Part shown: one piece after another, positions 43,613 to 52,593 of the stretch
Layout: every line of letters starts with the position of its first letter
How positions within the stretch are numbered: the stretch's first letter is position 1
DNA from: Alphaproteobacteria bacterium
GTDB taxonomy: Bacteria; Pseudomonadota; Alphaproteobacteria; Caulobacterales; Hyphomonadaceae
Direction: 5' to 3'
DNA length: 64,000 bases
NCBI GenBank assembly: GCA_016125405.1
Contig: WGLW01000022.1
Coordinates: 62,001 to 126,000 of the forward strand
Notes under the pieces: model-generated
Databases searched by the model: none
Told to the model about the DNA's origin: nothing
What the model saw: only the letters and a program-made list of their open reading frames with translations
Made by a program: the position numbers and the translations under genes

Positions 43613-44818
43613 ATGACCCATTCCACGTCCGCCATGCGCCTGCGGCTCCTGTCCGCCGCCGCAATCGCCGTTGCGCTGGGCCTTTCCGCTGGAACGGCGG
43701 CCGCCCAGACCAGAGCGTCGACGCCTGGGTCGAATTCCTTCCTCGCCAAGATCCCCAAGCCCGGCGACGTCGACGTCACCGAGATGGAGCGGCGCTGGGG
43801 GGGCGTGGCCCATTCTGGCGTCACCGTTGCCGGTCCCGAAACTGATCAGGCCGCGATCAACGCGCCGACGGTTGAAGCGGGCTACAAGGTGCCGCGCCAT
43901 GCCGACGGCACGCCGGATCTCACGGGCGTCTGGTCCAACGCGTCCAACACCACGCTGCGCCGTCCCGGCAACGCGAAGAACCTGGTGATGACGGACGAGC
44001 AGGCGCTGAAGGCCCGCGAGGACAACCCGCAGAATATTCGCCAGGCGACGGATGATCGCCAGAAAACGTCGGATGGCCTGCTGACCGGCAAGGATCTCGC
44101 CGCCGGCCGCGGCTACAACTCGTTCTGGATCGATCCGGGCAACAACTACGCGCTGGTGAAAGGCACCTGGCGCACGTCGTGGATCGTCGATCCGCCGAAC
44201 GGCCAGATGCCCCTCAAGCCCGGCGCCATGCGCCCGCGGCGCGTCGGCACCGGCTATGACAACCCGGAAGAGCGCAACCTCAACGAGCGCTGCCTGATCC
44301 TCGGCACGTCGGGTCCGCCGATCGGCAACTATCTCTACAATAACAACACGCGGATCATGCAGTCGCCCAACGCCGTGGTGATCGAATCCGAGATGATTCA
44401 CGATGCGCGCATCATTCCGCTGGTGAAGACCGCCGCGGACGCCGCCGCAAAGCACCGCCCCGCTGCGCTGGACCAGTGGATGGGCGATTCGGTCGGCTGG
44501 TATGAAGGCGACACGCTGGTGGTCGAAACCACCAACATGATGCGCGGCGGCGGCAGCGCCCCGATGTCGCCGACCGGCAAGATCATCGAACGCTTCACCC
44601 GCTACAACGACAAGCAGGTGTTCTACGAGTTCGAGGTCAACGACCCGAACATGTACACCCAGGTGTGGAAGGGTCAGATGTCGCTGAACGCCAGCCCGGC
44701 GCTCTACGAATACGCCTGCCACGAGGGCAACTACGCGATGCACGGCATTCTTGCGGCGGGCCGCAAGAACGATCGCGAAGGCATCAAGAACGACAGCTCG
44801 ACGGACGGCACCGAGTAG
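43613..44818 (+). CDS. Exported two-cysteine protein, family copy 3
   Basis: A 401-residue protein from the ATG at 43613 with signal peptide RLLSAAAIAVALGLSAGTAAAQ. It has about 50 residues more than copy 2 between the signal and the first shared motif (GTPDLTGVWSNASNTTLRRPGN). It then matches copy 2 closely: [82 protein letters not shown] and [13 protein letters not shown]. Exactly two cysteines in the mature part. Function unknown. Confidence 0.85.
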   Translation: MTHSTSAMRLRLLSAAAIAVALGLSAGTAAAQTRASTPGSNSFLAKIPKPGDVDVTEMERRWGGVAHSGVTVAGPETDQAAINAPTVEAGYKVPRHADGTPDLTGVWSNASNTTLRRPGNAKNLVMTDEQALKAREDNPQNIRQATDDRQKTSDGLLTGKDLAAGRGYNSFWIDPGNNYALVKGTWRTSWIVDPPNGQMPLKPGAMRPRRVGTGYDNPEERNLNERCLILGTSGPPIGNYLYNNNTRIMQSPNAVVIESEMIHDARIIPLVKTAADAAAKHRPAALDQWMGDSVGWYEGDTLVVETTNMMRGGGSAPMSPTGKIIERFTRYNDKQVFYEFEVNDPNMYTQVWKGQMSLNASPALYEYACHEGNYAMHGILAAGRKNDREGIKNDSSTDGTE

Positions 44819-44852
44819 GGTCCGGTCCGATTGGCTCGAATGGCCCGGGGCG

Positions 44853-46316
44853 TCAGCCGTTCCGGGCCGCCGAGGCGAATCTCTGCAGCGCCGCTGAAGC
44901 CGCGTCGAAAGCCGTCATGCTCGGCTGGCGGCGCGGCATGCGGTTCCAGGCGTCGAGCGCGGCGATCTTGTAGGCTTCGGCCAGCGTCGGGTAGTTGAAC
45001 GTGTTCTCGACGAAGTAATCGAGCGTGCCGCCGAGGTTCAGCACCGCCTGGCCGATGTGGATCAGCTCCGTCGCGCCCTCGCCGACAATGTGGACGCCCA
45101 GGAGACGGCGCGTCTCCAGCGAGAAGATCATCTTCATGAAGCCCGAGTTGAGCCCCATTATGTGGCCGCGCGAAGTCTCGCGCAGGCGGGCGATGCCGCA
45201 TTCGTAGGGGATGCGCTTTTCGCGGGCCTGTTCTTCGGTCATGCCGATGGTGGACAGTTCGGGCACTGAATAGATGCCATAGGGAAAGAATTCCGGCGGC
45301 GCCTGCGCCGGCTCGCCAAAGGCCACACACGCGGCGATCCGGCCCTGTTCCATCGAGGTCGAGGCGAGGCTGGGAAAGCCGATGATGTCCCCGACCGCGT
45401 AGATATGCGGAACGGCCGTCTGGAAGGTCGCCTTGTCGACGGCGATGCGACCGCGTTCGTCTCCGGCGAGGCCGCAGACCTCGAGCCCCAGAGCATCGAC
45501 GGCGCCTTTGCGGCCCGCGGCGAACAGCACCATCTCGCTCCAGATCTGGCGGCCGTCTTCAAGCTCGATCAGACAGGCGTCGGCGCCCATGCGCTTCACC
45601 GACGCTACCTTGCTTTCGAAGCGCAGCGTCATGCCGCGGTCGCGCATGTCGTGGACGAACTCGTCGACCAGTTCCCGGTCGATGAAGGGCAATACGCGTG
45701 GCGCCGGATCGATCACCGTCACCTTCACATCCAGGGCGGAGAAGATTGTTGCGTATTCGATGCCAATCACGCTGCCGCCAATCACGCTGAGCGAACGGGG
45801 CAGGCGCTTGAGGTCAAGGATTTCGTCGGCGTCGAGGATGGCTTCGCCGTCGAACGGGATATGCGGCGGGCGATAGGGCGCGGTGCCGACGGCGAGAATG
45901 AACCGCTCGCCCGAGAAGTACCGCATGCCCTGGTCGGTTGCGACCTCGATCGTGTGCGGGTCCACGAAGCGCGCCGCGCCTGTCGCCCAGGCCACGTTGT
46001 TGCGGGCGAACTGGTGCTCCAGCACCTCGACCTCATGGTCGAGGGTGATCGACAATCGCTGGCGCAGGTCGTCGGCCGAGATGTCGCGCTTGGCCCGGTG
46101 GGCCCGGCCATAGAAACCGCGCTCGCGCCAGCCGGAGAGGTTGAGCACGGTCTCGCGCAGGGTTTTGGACGGTATGGTGCCGGTGTGGACGCAGACGCCG
46201 CCGACCCGGCGGCCCTTTTCCACGACCAGCACCGATTTTTTCAGCTTGGCGGCCTGCACAGCCGCCCGCCTGCCGGCCGGTCCCGAGCCGATGACGATAA
46301 GATCGTACTGAGACAT
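44853..46316 (-). CDS. sthA: Soluble NAD(P)+ transhydrogenase
   Basis: A 487-residue flavoprotein of the disulfide reductase family that interconverts NADPH and NADH in the cytosol. The FAD motif is LIVIGSGPAGRRAAVQAAK. VGGVCVHTGTIPSKTLRE has a single cysteine with threonine where lipoamide dehydrogenases have the second, the hallmark of SthA. SVIGGSVIGIEYATIFSALDVKVTVID is the nucleotide motif, followed by YAVGDIIGFPSLASTSMEQGR. The membrane enzyme PntAB is more usual in alphaproteobacteria. Confidence 0.93.
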   Translation of the reverse strand: MSQYDLIVIGSGPAGRRAAVQAAKLKKSVLVVEKGRRVGGVCVHTGTIPSKTLRETVLNLSGWRERGFYGRAHRAKRDISADDLRQRLSITLDHEVEVLEHQFARNNVAWATGAARFVDPHTIEVATDQGMRYFSGERFILAVGTAPYRPPHIPFDGEAILDADEILDLKRLPRSLSVIGGSVIGIEYATIFSALDVKVTVIDPAPRVLPFIDRELVDEFVHDMRDRGMTLRFESKVASVKRMGADACLIELEDGRQIWSEMVLFAAGRKGAVDALGLEVCGLAGDERGRIAVDKATFQTAVPHIYAVGDIIGFPSLASTSMEQGRIAACVAFGEPAQAPPEFFPYGIYSVPELSTIGMTEEQAREKRIPYECGIARLRETSRGHIMGLNSGFMKMIFSLETRRLLGVHIVGEGATELIHIGQAVLNLGGTLDYFVENTFNYPTLAEAYKIAALDAWNRMPRRQPSMTAFDAASAALQRFASAARNG

Positions 46317-46459
46317 AGGCCTCTCCAGGCCGTTCCCCCGCCTGGACAGCCGCTCCCGAAACCTGCCCGGGAGTCCCTCGACATATGGTTAACAATGACC
46401 CTGGATGCGCCATCCGGGCGGGTTGATGCGGGAAGGCGGCTGGGGCAGCATCCCCGCCC

Positions 46460-48193
46460 ATGGGGTCCATTGTTCGTCTTGCAGGCGCTTCGGCGGCCGC
46501 CTTGGTATTGTCCGCCTGTGCGGGCGCGCCATTCGGTCCGGGACCCTCCACGGCGTTCATCGGCGAAAGCGACACCGCCGCCGAATACGCTGATTTTCTG
46601 ACCGCCCGTTACGCTGGCTTGACGCAGGACCCGGCCGCCGCCGCCCATTACTACGGCCGCGCCTGGGAACGTTCGCCCGAGGATGGCGCCATGCTCGAGC
46701 GGGCGGTGTTCGCCACGCTGGTTGACGGTGATGTTCCCGCCGCCGCGCATCTGGCGGCCTCGGCGAAACCCGGCGTGATGGCTGCCTCTTCCTTCGCGCG
46801 GCTTACGCTGATCGCCGAGGATATTGCCGGCAAGCGCTATGGCCGGGCCCTGAAGCGTCTCGACGCCGGTAATCTTGGCGCGCTCAACGAGGACATCGCC
46901 CGCGGGCTGGCGGCGTGGCTGACGGCGAAACAGAATGTCGACAAGGGCGTCGCCCGTACTGATCTCGGCGCTGGCCATGACAGCCCGCTGGTGCAGCCGG
47001 ACTATCTCCGTGCGCTGATCCTTTCCTCGGCCGGGCGGGACGCGGATGCGCTCAAGGCGTTCGAGGCGGGTGGCGCCTCAGGGGGCGCCACGCCTCTGCT
47101 GGTGGCGGCGCATGTCCGGCTTGCGGCGGCGACCGGAGACAAGGCGGGGGCGCAGAAGATTCTGAACGCCGCCATGGACGCGAACGGCGCGGCGCCCGAA
47201 CTCGAACAGGCGTCCGACATGCTGGCGGGCCGCACGCCGCTGACCCCCGTTCGGCTGTCGACGCAGGAAGGCGCCGCCACGGCGATCCTCATGGCGTCGT
47301 CCGGATCGCTTGCGACCTCCAACCCCGAACTCGCCGCTGCGTGGCTGGCGCTGTCCCTGTACATCGATCCCGATCTCGATGCGGCCCGGATGAAGCTGGT
47401 CGAAGCGTTGCGCAGCGAAGACCGGCCGGATGATGCGATCGCGCGCCTGTGCGAGGTCAAGGCAGGCTCGCTCTATTTTGCAGAGGCGCGGATAGAAGAA
47501 GCCCGGCTGCAGCAATCGGCGGGCAGGGGCGATGCCGCGCTTGCCGCCGCGCAGGCGGCTGTCGCCGCGTCCCGCCAGCGCAACATCCTGCTTGGGGCGG
47601 CGGACATCTATCGGGCGGAAAACAGGAACGCCGACGCAGAGGCGATCTATACGGATGTCGTCAACGCCGACGCCGCGTCGCATCGCGAAGACTGGCGGCC
47701 GCTCTTTGCGCGCGCCGCCGTGCGCGAACAGCTTGGTCGCTGGCCGGAGGCTGAAGCCGATCTCAGGCTTGCGCTTTCCTATGCGCCGAACCAGCCGCAG
47801 GTGCTCAACTTCCTCGGCTATGCCTGGGTTGACCGCGGCGAGAACGTCGAAGAAGGATTCCGGCTCATCCAGCGCGCGCTGCGCGCCCAGCCGAACCAGG
47901 GCTATATCATCGACAGTCTGGGCTGGGCCCACTATCGCCGTGGCGAATATGGGGATGCCGTGACGGCGCTCGAAAAGGCAGTCGAACTTGAACCGGCCGA
48001 CTCGGTGATCACCGATCATCTTGGCGATGCGTACTGGCGCGCGGGCCGTCGCACCGAGGCCAGCTTCGAATGGAACCGCGCCCTGCAACTGAAACCGGAT
48101 GCGAAACAGACGGCGGAGCTTCGAGGCAAGCTGGCGCATGGTCTGCCGGAGCTCGCCCTGCGGGACGACCGCGACCGGAAGGCGAGCCAATGA
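46460..48193 (+). CDS. TPR-repeat lipoprotein
   Basis: A 577-residue predicted lipoprotein: signal MGSIVRLAGASAAALVLSAC with cysteine 20. Helical repeats run through the protein. Clear TPRs are at the C-terminus: LNFLGYAWVDRGENVEEGFRLIQRAL, YIIDSLGWAHYRRGEYGDAVTALEKAVELEP and ITDHLGDAYWRAGRRTEASFEWNRALQL. Family members lie next to ispE in many alphaproteobacteria. Here the ispE ATG overlaps its stop by 4 bp. A periplasmic scaffold in envelope assembly is a reasonable guess, not shown. Confidence 0.88.
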   Translation: MGSIVRLAGASAAALVLSACAGAPFGPGPSTAFIGESDTAAEYADFLTARYAGLTQDPAAAAHYYGRAWERSPEDGAMLERAVFATLVDGDVPAAAHLAASAKPGVMAASSFARLTLIAEDIAGKRYGRALKRLDAGNLGALNEDIARGLAAWLTAKQNVDKGVARTDLGAGHDSPLVQPDYLRALILSSAGRDADALKAFEAGGASGGATPLLVAAHVRLAAATGDKAGAQKILNAAMDANGAAPELEQASDMLAGRTPLTPVRLSTQEGAATAILMASSGSLATSNPELAAAWLALSLYIDPDLDAARMKLVEALRSEDRPDDAIARLCEVKAGSLYFAEARIEEARLQQSAGRGDAALAAAQAAVAASRQRNILLGAADIYRAENRNADAEAIYTDVVNADAASHREDWRPLFARAAVREQLGRWPEAEADLRLALSYAPNQPQVLNFLGYAWVDRGENVEEGFRLIQRALRAQPNQGYIIDSLGWAHYRRGEYGDAVTALEKAVELEPADSVITDHLGDAYWRAGRRTEASFEWNRALQLKPDAKQTAELRGKLAHGLPELALRDDRDRKASQ

Positions 48194-49110
48194 TGGCGAT
48201 GCAGCGCGCCAATCTCGCGACGGCCTGGGCGCCTGCGAAGGTGAACCTCTACCTGCACGTGGGTTCGCCCGGACCCGGAGGCCTGCATCCGGTGGACAGT
48301 CTGGTTGTCTTCGCCGACACGCGCGCGGCGGATCGGGTTTCGGCCCGGATCGGTCCCCAGCTCGAGCTGAAGGTCGAGGGCCCCGCGTCGAAGGCGCTGA
48401 AGAGCGCGCCCAACAACCTCACACTAGCCGCCGCCATGGCGCTGCGGGACGCGTGCGCCCGCACGGGCCTCGGTGCGCGGCTGACCCTGCACAAGGAATT
48501 GCCCGTCGCGGCCGGTTTCGGCGGCGGATCGGCCGATGCGGCGGCCGCCCTTCATGTCCTGAACAGCATGTGGGGGATCGATTTTGGCGAGACCGCCCTC
48601 GAGAATCTCGGGTCCCAGCTAGGCTCGGACGTACCGGCCTGCGTGCGCAGCCGGCCGCTCCTGATGCGCGGCACCGGCGAGCGGCTGACGGACGTTGCAT
48701 CCCCCGAGCTGCCGGTCGTGCTGGTCAATCCCGGCGTTCCGCTTGAAACCCGCCGCGTCTTCGAGCGCTTCGACCAGCAAGGCGCCAATGTGGACTTTCA
48801 CGAGCGCCCGCCGCCGCCTGCCCACAACCTCCGGGAATTCGTGGCGGCGCTTGCCGCAGGCTACACAAATGACCTGCAGGCCCCCGCCGCCAGCCTCTGC
48901 CCCGATGTCGGGCGCACGCTCGATGCGATCCGCAGCCAGGGCGGATGCCTGCTGGCCCGGATGTCGGGCAGCGGACCGAGCTGTTTCGGCATTTTCGAAA
49001 GCGACGCCGCCGCGGAGCGCGCCGCAGCCGCCATATCCGAGCGCAAGCGGCGTTACTGGGTGCGGGCGACCGTGTTGCGCGGCGTTCCGCCGATCCCGGG
49101 CGACGACTAG
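48190..49110 (+). CDS. ispE: 4-diphosphocytidyl-2-C-methyl-D-erythritol kinase
   Basis: A GHMP kinase of the MEP isoprenoid pathway, 306 residues from the ATG at 48190. Motifs: AWAPAKVNLYLHVGSPGPGGLHPVDSLVVFAD, the glycine-rich ATP loop LPVAAGFGGGSADAAAALHVLN, and the C-terminal ARMSGSGPSCFGIFES. Its start overlaps the TPR-lipoprotein stop (ATGA). The pathway leads to the prenyl diphosphates used by the polyprenyl synthetase encoded nearby. Confidence 0.96.
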   Translation: MMAMQRANLATAWAPAKVNLYLHVGSPGPGGLHPVDSLVVFADTRAADRVSARIGPQLELKVEGPASKALKSAPNNLTLAAAMALRDACARTGLGARLTLHKELPVAAGFGGGSADAAAALHVLNSMWGIDFGETALENLGSQLGSDVPACVRSRPLLMRGTGERLTDVASPELPVVLVNPGVPLETRRVFERFDQQGANVDFHERPPPPAHNLREFVAALAAGYTNDLQAPAASLCPDVGRTLDAIRSQGGCLLARMSGSGPSCFGIFESDAAAERAAAAISERKRRYWVRATVLRGVPPIPGDD

Positions 49111-49177
49111 GTCCTTCGATCTGGCGCAAATGCCCGCTCACATGTTCGCCCCCGCCGAAATGCGCTAGCAGCAGATC

Positions 49178-50215
49178 ATGCTCGAACCCCTCCTGTTGCT
49201 CATTTCGTTCCTGCTTGCCGCCGTGCCATCGATTGCGGCGTGCCGGGTAGTCATGGCGTTGAGGGTGCTCGACGGACCAACCGAACCGCGCAAGACGCAG
49301 GTCGTGGCGGTGCCGACGGCCGGAGGCGTCGGGTTTGGACTGGCGGCGATCTTCGCCGTGCAGTGGCTATCGGAATGGCGGCCGGACTTCGATGTCCTTG
49401 CGATCGAGGCGGGCGGCGTCGGCGCGCTGATGATCGGATTCTACGATGACCGCTTCCATCTCGCGGCCCTCGTGAAACTTGTCCTTCTGGTCGCCGTGTG
49501 CGCCGGTCTCACGGCGTTCGGCATCCGCGCCGACGCGATCGAACCCTGGCCAGGTGCGAATCTCGATCTCGGCGTTCTCGGCGGCGCTGCCGGATCCTTG
49601 CTGTGGCTGCTCGTGCTGGCCAACGCGGTCAATTTCATGGACGGCGCCAACGGCCTCTCGATGGGAATGGCGGCCATCGCCGCTGTCGGCCTGTGCATCT
49701 GCTCGGCGCTCGCCGGAGAATTCGGCCTCGCGCTGATGGCGGCGGCGCTGTCGGGGGCGCTGGCCGGTTTCCTGGTCTGGAACATTCCCGGCCGGCTGTT
49801 CGCCGGCGATGCAGGCGCCCTGTTCTCCGGCGTGACGCTTGGGGCGATTTCTCTGGCTTTGGTGAGCGCGCGGCCGGACTGGGTCTTGATCCCGGCGATC
49901 GCCATGCTGCCCTGGCTCACCGACGTTCTGTTGACGCTGATCTGGCGCGCGCGCCATCGCAAGCCGCTATTCTCGGCCCACCGCGACCACTCCTACCAGA
50001 TCGCCCTGAAGGCGGGCATGAAGCACTGGCAGGTCTCGCTGGTTCATGCCGTCTGGGCGCTCAACGCCGCTATTGTCGCCGTCGTTGCGTCGATGGTCGG
50101 AGGCTACATGCCGGTGATCGCCTTCCTGGCGCTGCTCGGCATCAGCATCTGGATTCATCAGCGGGTGAGGCGCGAAGGTGAACGCGCAGGCCTTGTCGGC
50201 GCGGATATCGCCTGA
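49178..50215 (+). CDS. WecA/MraY-type sugar-phosphate transferase
   Basis: A 345-residue polytopic protein of the glycosyltransferase 4 (polyprenyl-phosphate N-acetylhexosaminyl-1-phosphate transferase) family, with about ten membrane segments. Signatures: PTAGGVGFGLA, GFYDDRFHL (Mg-binding DD), LANAVNFMDGANGLSMG, FAGDAGALFSG and HRDHSYQ. Such enzymes start O-antigen, enterobacterial common antigen or teichoic-acid-like glycans by loading a sugar phosphate on undecaprenyl phosphate. It starts 67 bp after ispE. Confidence 0.92.
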   Translation: MLEPLLLLISFLLAAVPSIAACRVVMALRVLDGPTEPRKTQVVAVPTAGGVGFGLAAIFAVQWLSEWRPDFDVLAIEAGGVGALMIGFYDDRFHLAALVKLVLLVAVCAGLTAFGIRADAIEPWPGANLDLGVLGGAAGSLLWLLVLANAVNFMDGANGLSMGMAAIAAVGLCICSALAGEFGLALMAAALSGALAGFLVWNIPGRLFAGDAGALFSGVTLGAISLALVSARPDWVLIPAIAMLPWLTDVLLTLIWRARHRKPLFSAHRDHSYQIALKAGMKHWQVSLVHAVWALNAAIVAVVASMVGGYMPVIAFLALLGISIWIHQRVRREGERAGLVGADIA

Positions 50216-50224
50216 GGCGGATCC

Positions 50225-51286
50225 CTAGAACGCGCGGTTGACGCAGTAGTCTGCGAGACCTGCTAACTCGTCGGAGAACGGACCCCGCGCCGCCTGCGCA
50301 AGCGCCGCCTGCGCAGCCGCGGCTTCGAGGCGCGCCGCCTCCAGCGTGCGGTCCGCGGCGCCGCTCGACCGGATGAGGTGGATCGCGTGCGCCAGATCCG
50401 CCTCATGCTGTTCGCGCTGCGGGCCCATCACGCGATCCCAGAACGCGCGGTCATGAGCAGTCGCCGCCTCGCGCGCGTAAAGCACGGGCAGGGTCTGCTT
50501 GCCTTCCCGGAAATCGTCGCCCACCGCCTTGCCGATCACGGATGTCAGACCGCCATAGTCGAGAAGGTCGTCGACCAGCTGGAAGGCGCGGCCCAGCCGC
50601 CGGCCATATTCGCCCATCGCTTCGGCGACGCGTTCGTCGTTGCAGGCGGTAAGCGCGCCGGCCTTCGCCGCGGCTTCGAACAGCGCCGCCGTCTTGGCTT
50701 CGACGATCGACATGTACTCGCCAACCGAAAGCTCCGCATTGTTCAGAGCCGCGAGCTGGTGAACTTCCCCTTCCGCGATCACGCACGAGGCGCGCGAGAG
50801 GATGTCGAGAATGCGCAGGTCGCGCGTCTCCACCATCAGCGTGAAGGCGCGCGCGAAGAGGAAGTCGCCGACCAGGATGGAGGCGGACGCTCCCCAGACA
50901 TTCTTGGCCGCCGCCTTGCCGCGCCGCAGGTCGCTGTCGTCGACCACATCGTCGTGCAGCAGGGTGGCGCTGTGGATGAACTCGACCGCCGCAGCGAGGC
51001 AGCAGACCGCTTCACCGCCCTTGCCGCCGACCGCGCGGGCCGAGGCCAGCGTCAGGATTGGGCGCAGGCGCTTGCCGCCAGCAGCGATCAGATAGCCTGA
51101 AAGGTCCGGAATTGTCGCAACCGGGCTGGCGGCCCGTTCAGCCAGCAGAGCCTCGACCTGCTCGAGATCGCGGCGCAGGAAGGCCGCGAGCCGGTCCATC
51201 GGGGCGCCGGTGCGGACTTCGGCCGGCTTTGCTTCAGCTTGGACGGCCAAATTGATCCCCTGGGTGCGGGCGCCAAACCGCTTCAC
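50225..51286 (-). CDS. ispB: Polyprenyl diphosphate synthase (octaprenyl-type)
   Basis: Makes the long prenyl chain of ubiquinone. First aspartate-rich motif LLHDDVVDDSDLRRG and second FQLVDDLLDYGG are intact, with GGKRLRPILTL upstream and GDDFREGKQTLPVLYA after. 353 residues from GTG at 51286; the ATG at 51199 (MDRLAAFLRRDLEQ) would give 324 and is also plausible. Divergent from DUF2007-methyltransferase, a conserved arrangement. Chain length (C40 versus C50) cannot be read. Confidence 0.92.
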   Translation of the reverse strand: MKRFGARTQGINLAVQAEAKPAEVRTGAPMDRLAAFLRRDLEQVEALLAERAASPVATIPDLSGYLIAAGGKRLRPILTLASARAVGGKGGEAVCCLAAAVEFIHSATLLHDDVVDDSDLRRGKAAAKNVWGASASILVGDFLFARAFTLMVETRDLRILDILSRASCVIAEGEVHQLAALNNAELSVGEYMSIVEAKTAALFEAAAKAGALTACNDERVAEAMGEYGRRLGRAFQLVDDLLDYGGLTSVIGKAVGDDFREGKQTLPVLYAREAATAHDRAFWDRVMGPQREQHEADLAHAIHLIRSSGAADRTLEAARLEAAAAQAALAQAARGPFSDELAGLADYCVNRAF

Positions 51287-51383
51287 GCAGCGGACATTTC
51301 CTATGATATTTGCCCGGTGAGAACATGGTCAAGAAATAGAAATGGGTGGGGCCGCGGGATGCGCGTCACGATGTCGCTACGCA

Positions 51384-51620
51384 ATGATTGAAGTCCTCAG
51401 GACCAATGATCCCGTCCAGCTGAGCTACGCCGTGGCGTTGCTCAAGGATGCGGGCTGTCATCCACAGGTGCTGGACCGGTTCATGTCGTCGATGGAAGGC
51501 AGCGTTTCGGCGATCCAGCGCCGCATCCTGGTGCCGGACGACGAGGGCGAAAGGGCAAAAAAAACCCTCGCCAACATCGATGATCCGCCGCCTGTCGAAG
51601 ACGGCGCGAGCGATCCGTGA
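51384..51620 (+). CDS. DUF2007 small protein
   Basis: A 78-residue protein: MIEVLRTNDPVQLSYAVALLKDAGCHPQVLDRFMSSMEGS then RRILVPDDEGERAKKTLANI, the DUF2007 pattern, a ferredoxin-like fold related to P-II that may act as a signal protein. The ATG at 51384 is preferred to 51342 because it starts at the family N-terminus. Its TGA overlaps the GTG of the methyltransferase gene by 4 bp. Confidence 0.87.
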   Translation: MIEVLRTNDPVQLSYAVALLKDAGCHPQVLDRFMSSMEGSVSAIQRRILVPDDEGERAKKTLANIDDPPPVEDGASDP

Positions 51621-52360
51621 CCGCGTCCACGGACATCACCCGCGACGCCTTCCTCAGCGGGACAGTGACGGTCGTGCAGCCGGCGCAGGGATATCGCGCC
51701 GGGCTGGATGCTGTCCTTCTGGCGGCCGCAATCGAGGCGGGCGCCGGCGAACGAATCGCCGAGGCGGGAACAGGGGCGGGCGCCGCCCTGCTGTGCGCGG
51801 CCAGGCGTCTTGCCGACGTCCGCCTTGCCGGCTTCGAACGCGATGCGGCGATGATTCCCCTCGTGCGGGAGGGAATTGCCCTCAACGGGTTTGCGGATCG
51901 CGCAGGCGTCGAGATCGCGGACGTCTCGAATCGAAACGCCGCCGCTGAAAATGCTTACGACCAGTCCTTCGCCAATCCGCCTTATTTCGAACCGGGCTCC
52001 GTGCGCGCGCCGTCGCCAGGACGTCAGTCCGCCTATCTCGCCGAGGCGCCGCTGAAAGACTGGGTGCTGTTCCTGCATTACATCACGCGGCCCGGCGGGC
52101 GGATCACGCTGATCCACCGCGCGGCCGCGCTGGCGGACTTGCTCGAACTTCTCAATTCCCGCACCGGCGAGATCGAGGTGCTTCCTGTTCGTCCCGCGCC
52201 GGGCGCGGCGGCGCATCGCGTGCTGGTGCGTGGCCGCAAGGGGCTGCGCCGGGGGCCGGTCCGGCTCTATGATGGTCTGGTGCTGCACGAGACGGTCGGC
52301 GGGCCGTCCACGCCGCGCGCCGCATCCGTGCTGGCCGGCGGCGCACTGGACTGGAGATAG
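51617..52360 (+). CDS. TrmN6-like N6-adenine methyltransferase
   Basis: A 247-residue SAM methyltransferase related to tRNA1(Val) A37 N6-methyltransferase. QPAQGYRAGLDAVLLAAA is the family N-terminal motif and RIAEAGTGAGAALLCAARRL the SAM loop. FANPPYFEPGS is the catalytic NPPY of N6-adenine/glutamine methyltransferases. GTG start overlapping DUF2007 by 4 bp. The tRNA substrate is inferred from the family. Confidence 0.88.
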   Translation: MTASTDITRDAFLSGTVTVVQPAQGYRAGLDAVLLAAAIEAGAGERIAEAGTGAGAALLCAARRLADVRLAGFERDAAMIPLVREGIALNGFADRAGVEIADVSNRNAAAENAYDQSFANPPYFEPGSVRAPSPGRQSAYLAEAPLKDWVLFLHYITRPGGRITLIHRAAALADLLELLNSRTGEIEVLPVRPAPGAAAHRVLVRGRKGLRRGPVRLYDGLVLHETVGGPSTPRAASVLAGGALDWR

Positions 52361-52365
52361 CCCCA

Positions 52366-52521
52366 ATGGGCGGGATCATCCTCGTCTTCATCGTGGCCCT
52401 GCTGGTGGTCATCCTGCTGACGCCGGCGATGAAGGCGCGCGCCCGCGCCCGCCGCGAAAGGCTGCGCCGCGACCGGCCAGACGCCGTGATCGAGCATCTC
52501 GAGGACCACCGACGGCGCTAG
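52366..52521 (+). CDS. 51-residue single-pass membrane protein (not in ORF track)
   Basis: Translated by eye: MGGIILVFIVALLVVILLTPAMK followed by RARARRERLRRDRPDAVIEHLEDHRRR and a TAG stop. One membrane helix (about 3-20) with a strongly basic cytoplasmic tail, so N-out/C-in is expected. It starts 5 bp after the methyltransferase stop and ends 72 bp before glyQ, probably in the same transcript. No homologue is recognised. The hydrophobic/basic layout and tight spacing argue for a real gene. Confidence 0.65.
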   Translation: MGGIILVFIVALLVVILLTPAMKARARARRERLRRDRPDAVIEHLEDHRRR

Positions 52522-52593
52522 ACGCCGCCCGGACTGGCGTTTTGTCCGGCATTTCCCTAAGCAGGGCCCGAAGAACCAGACCGGAACCCGCCC

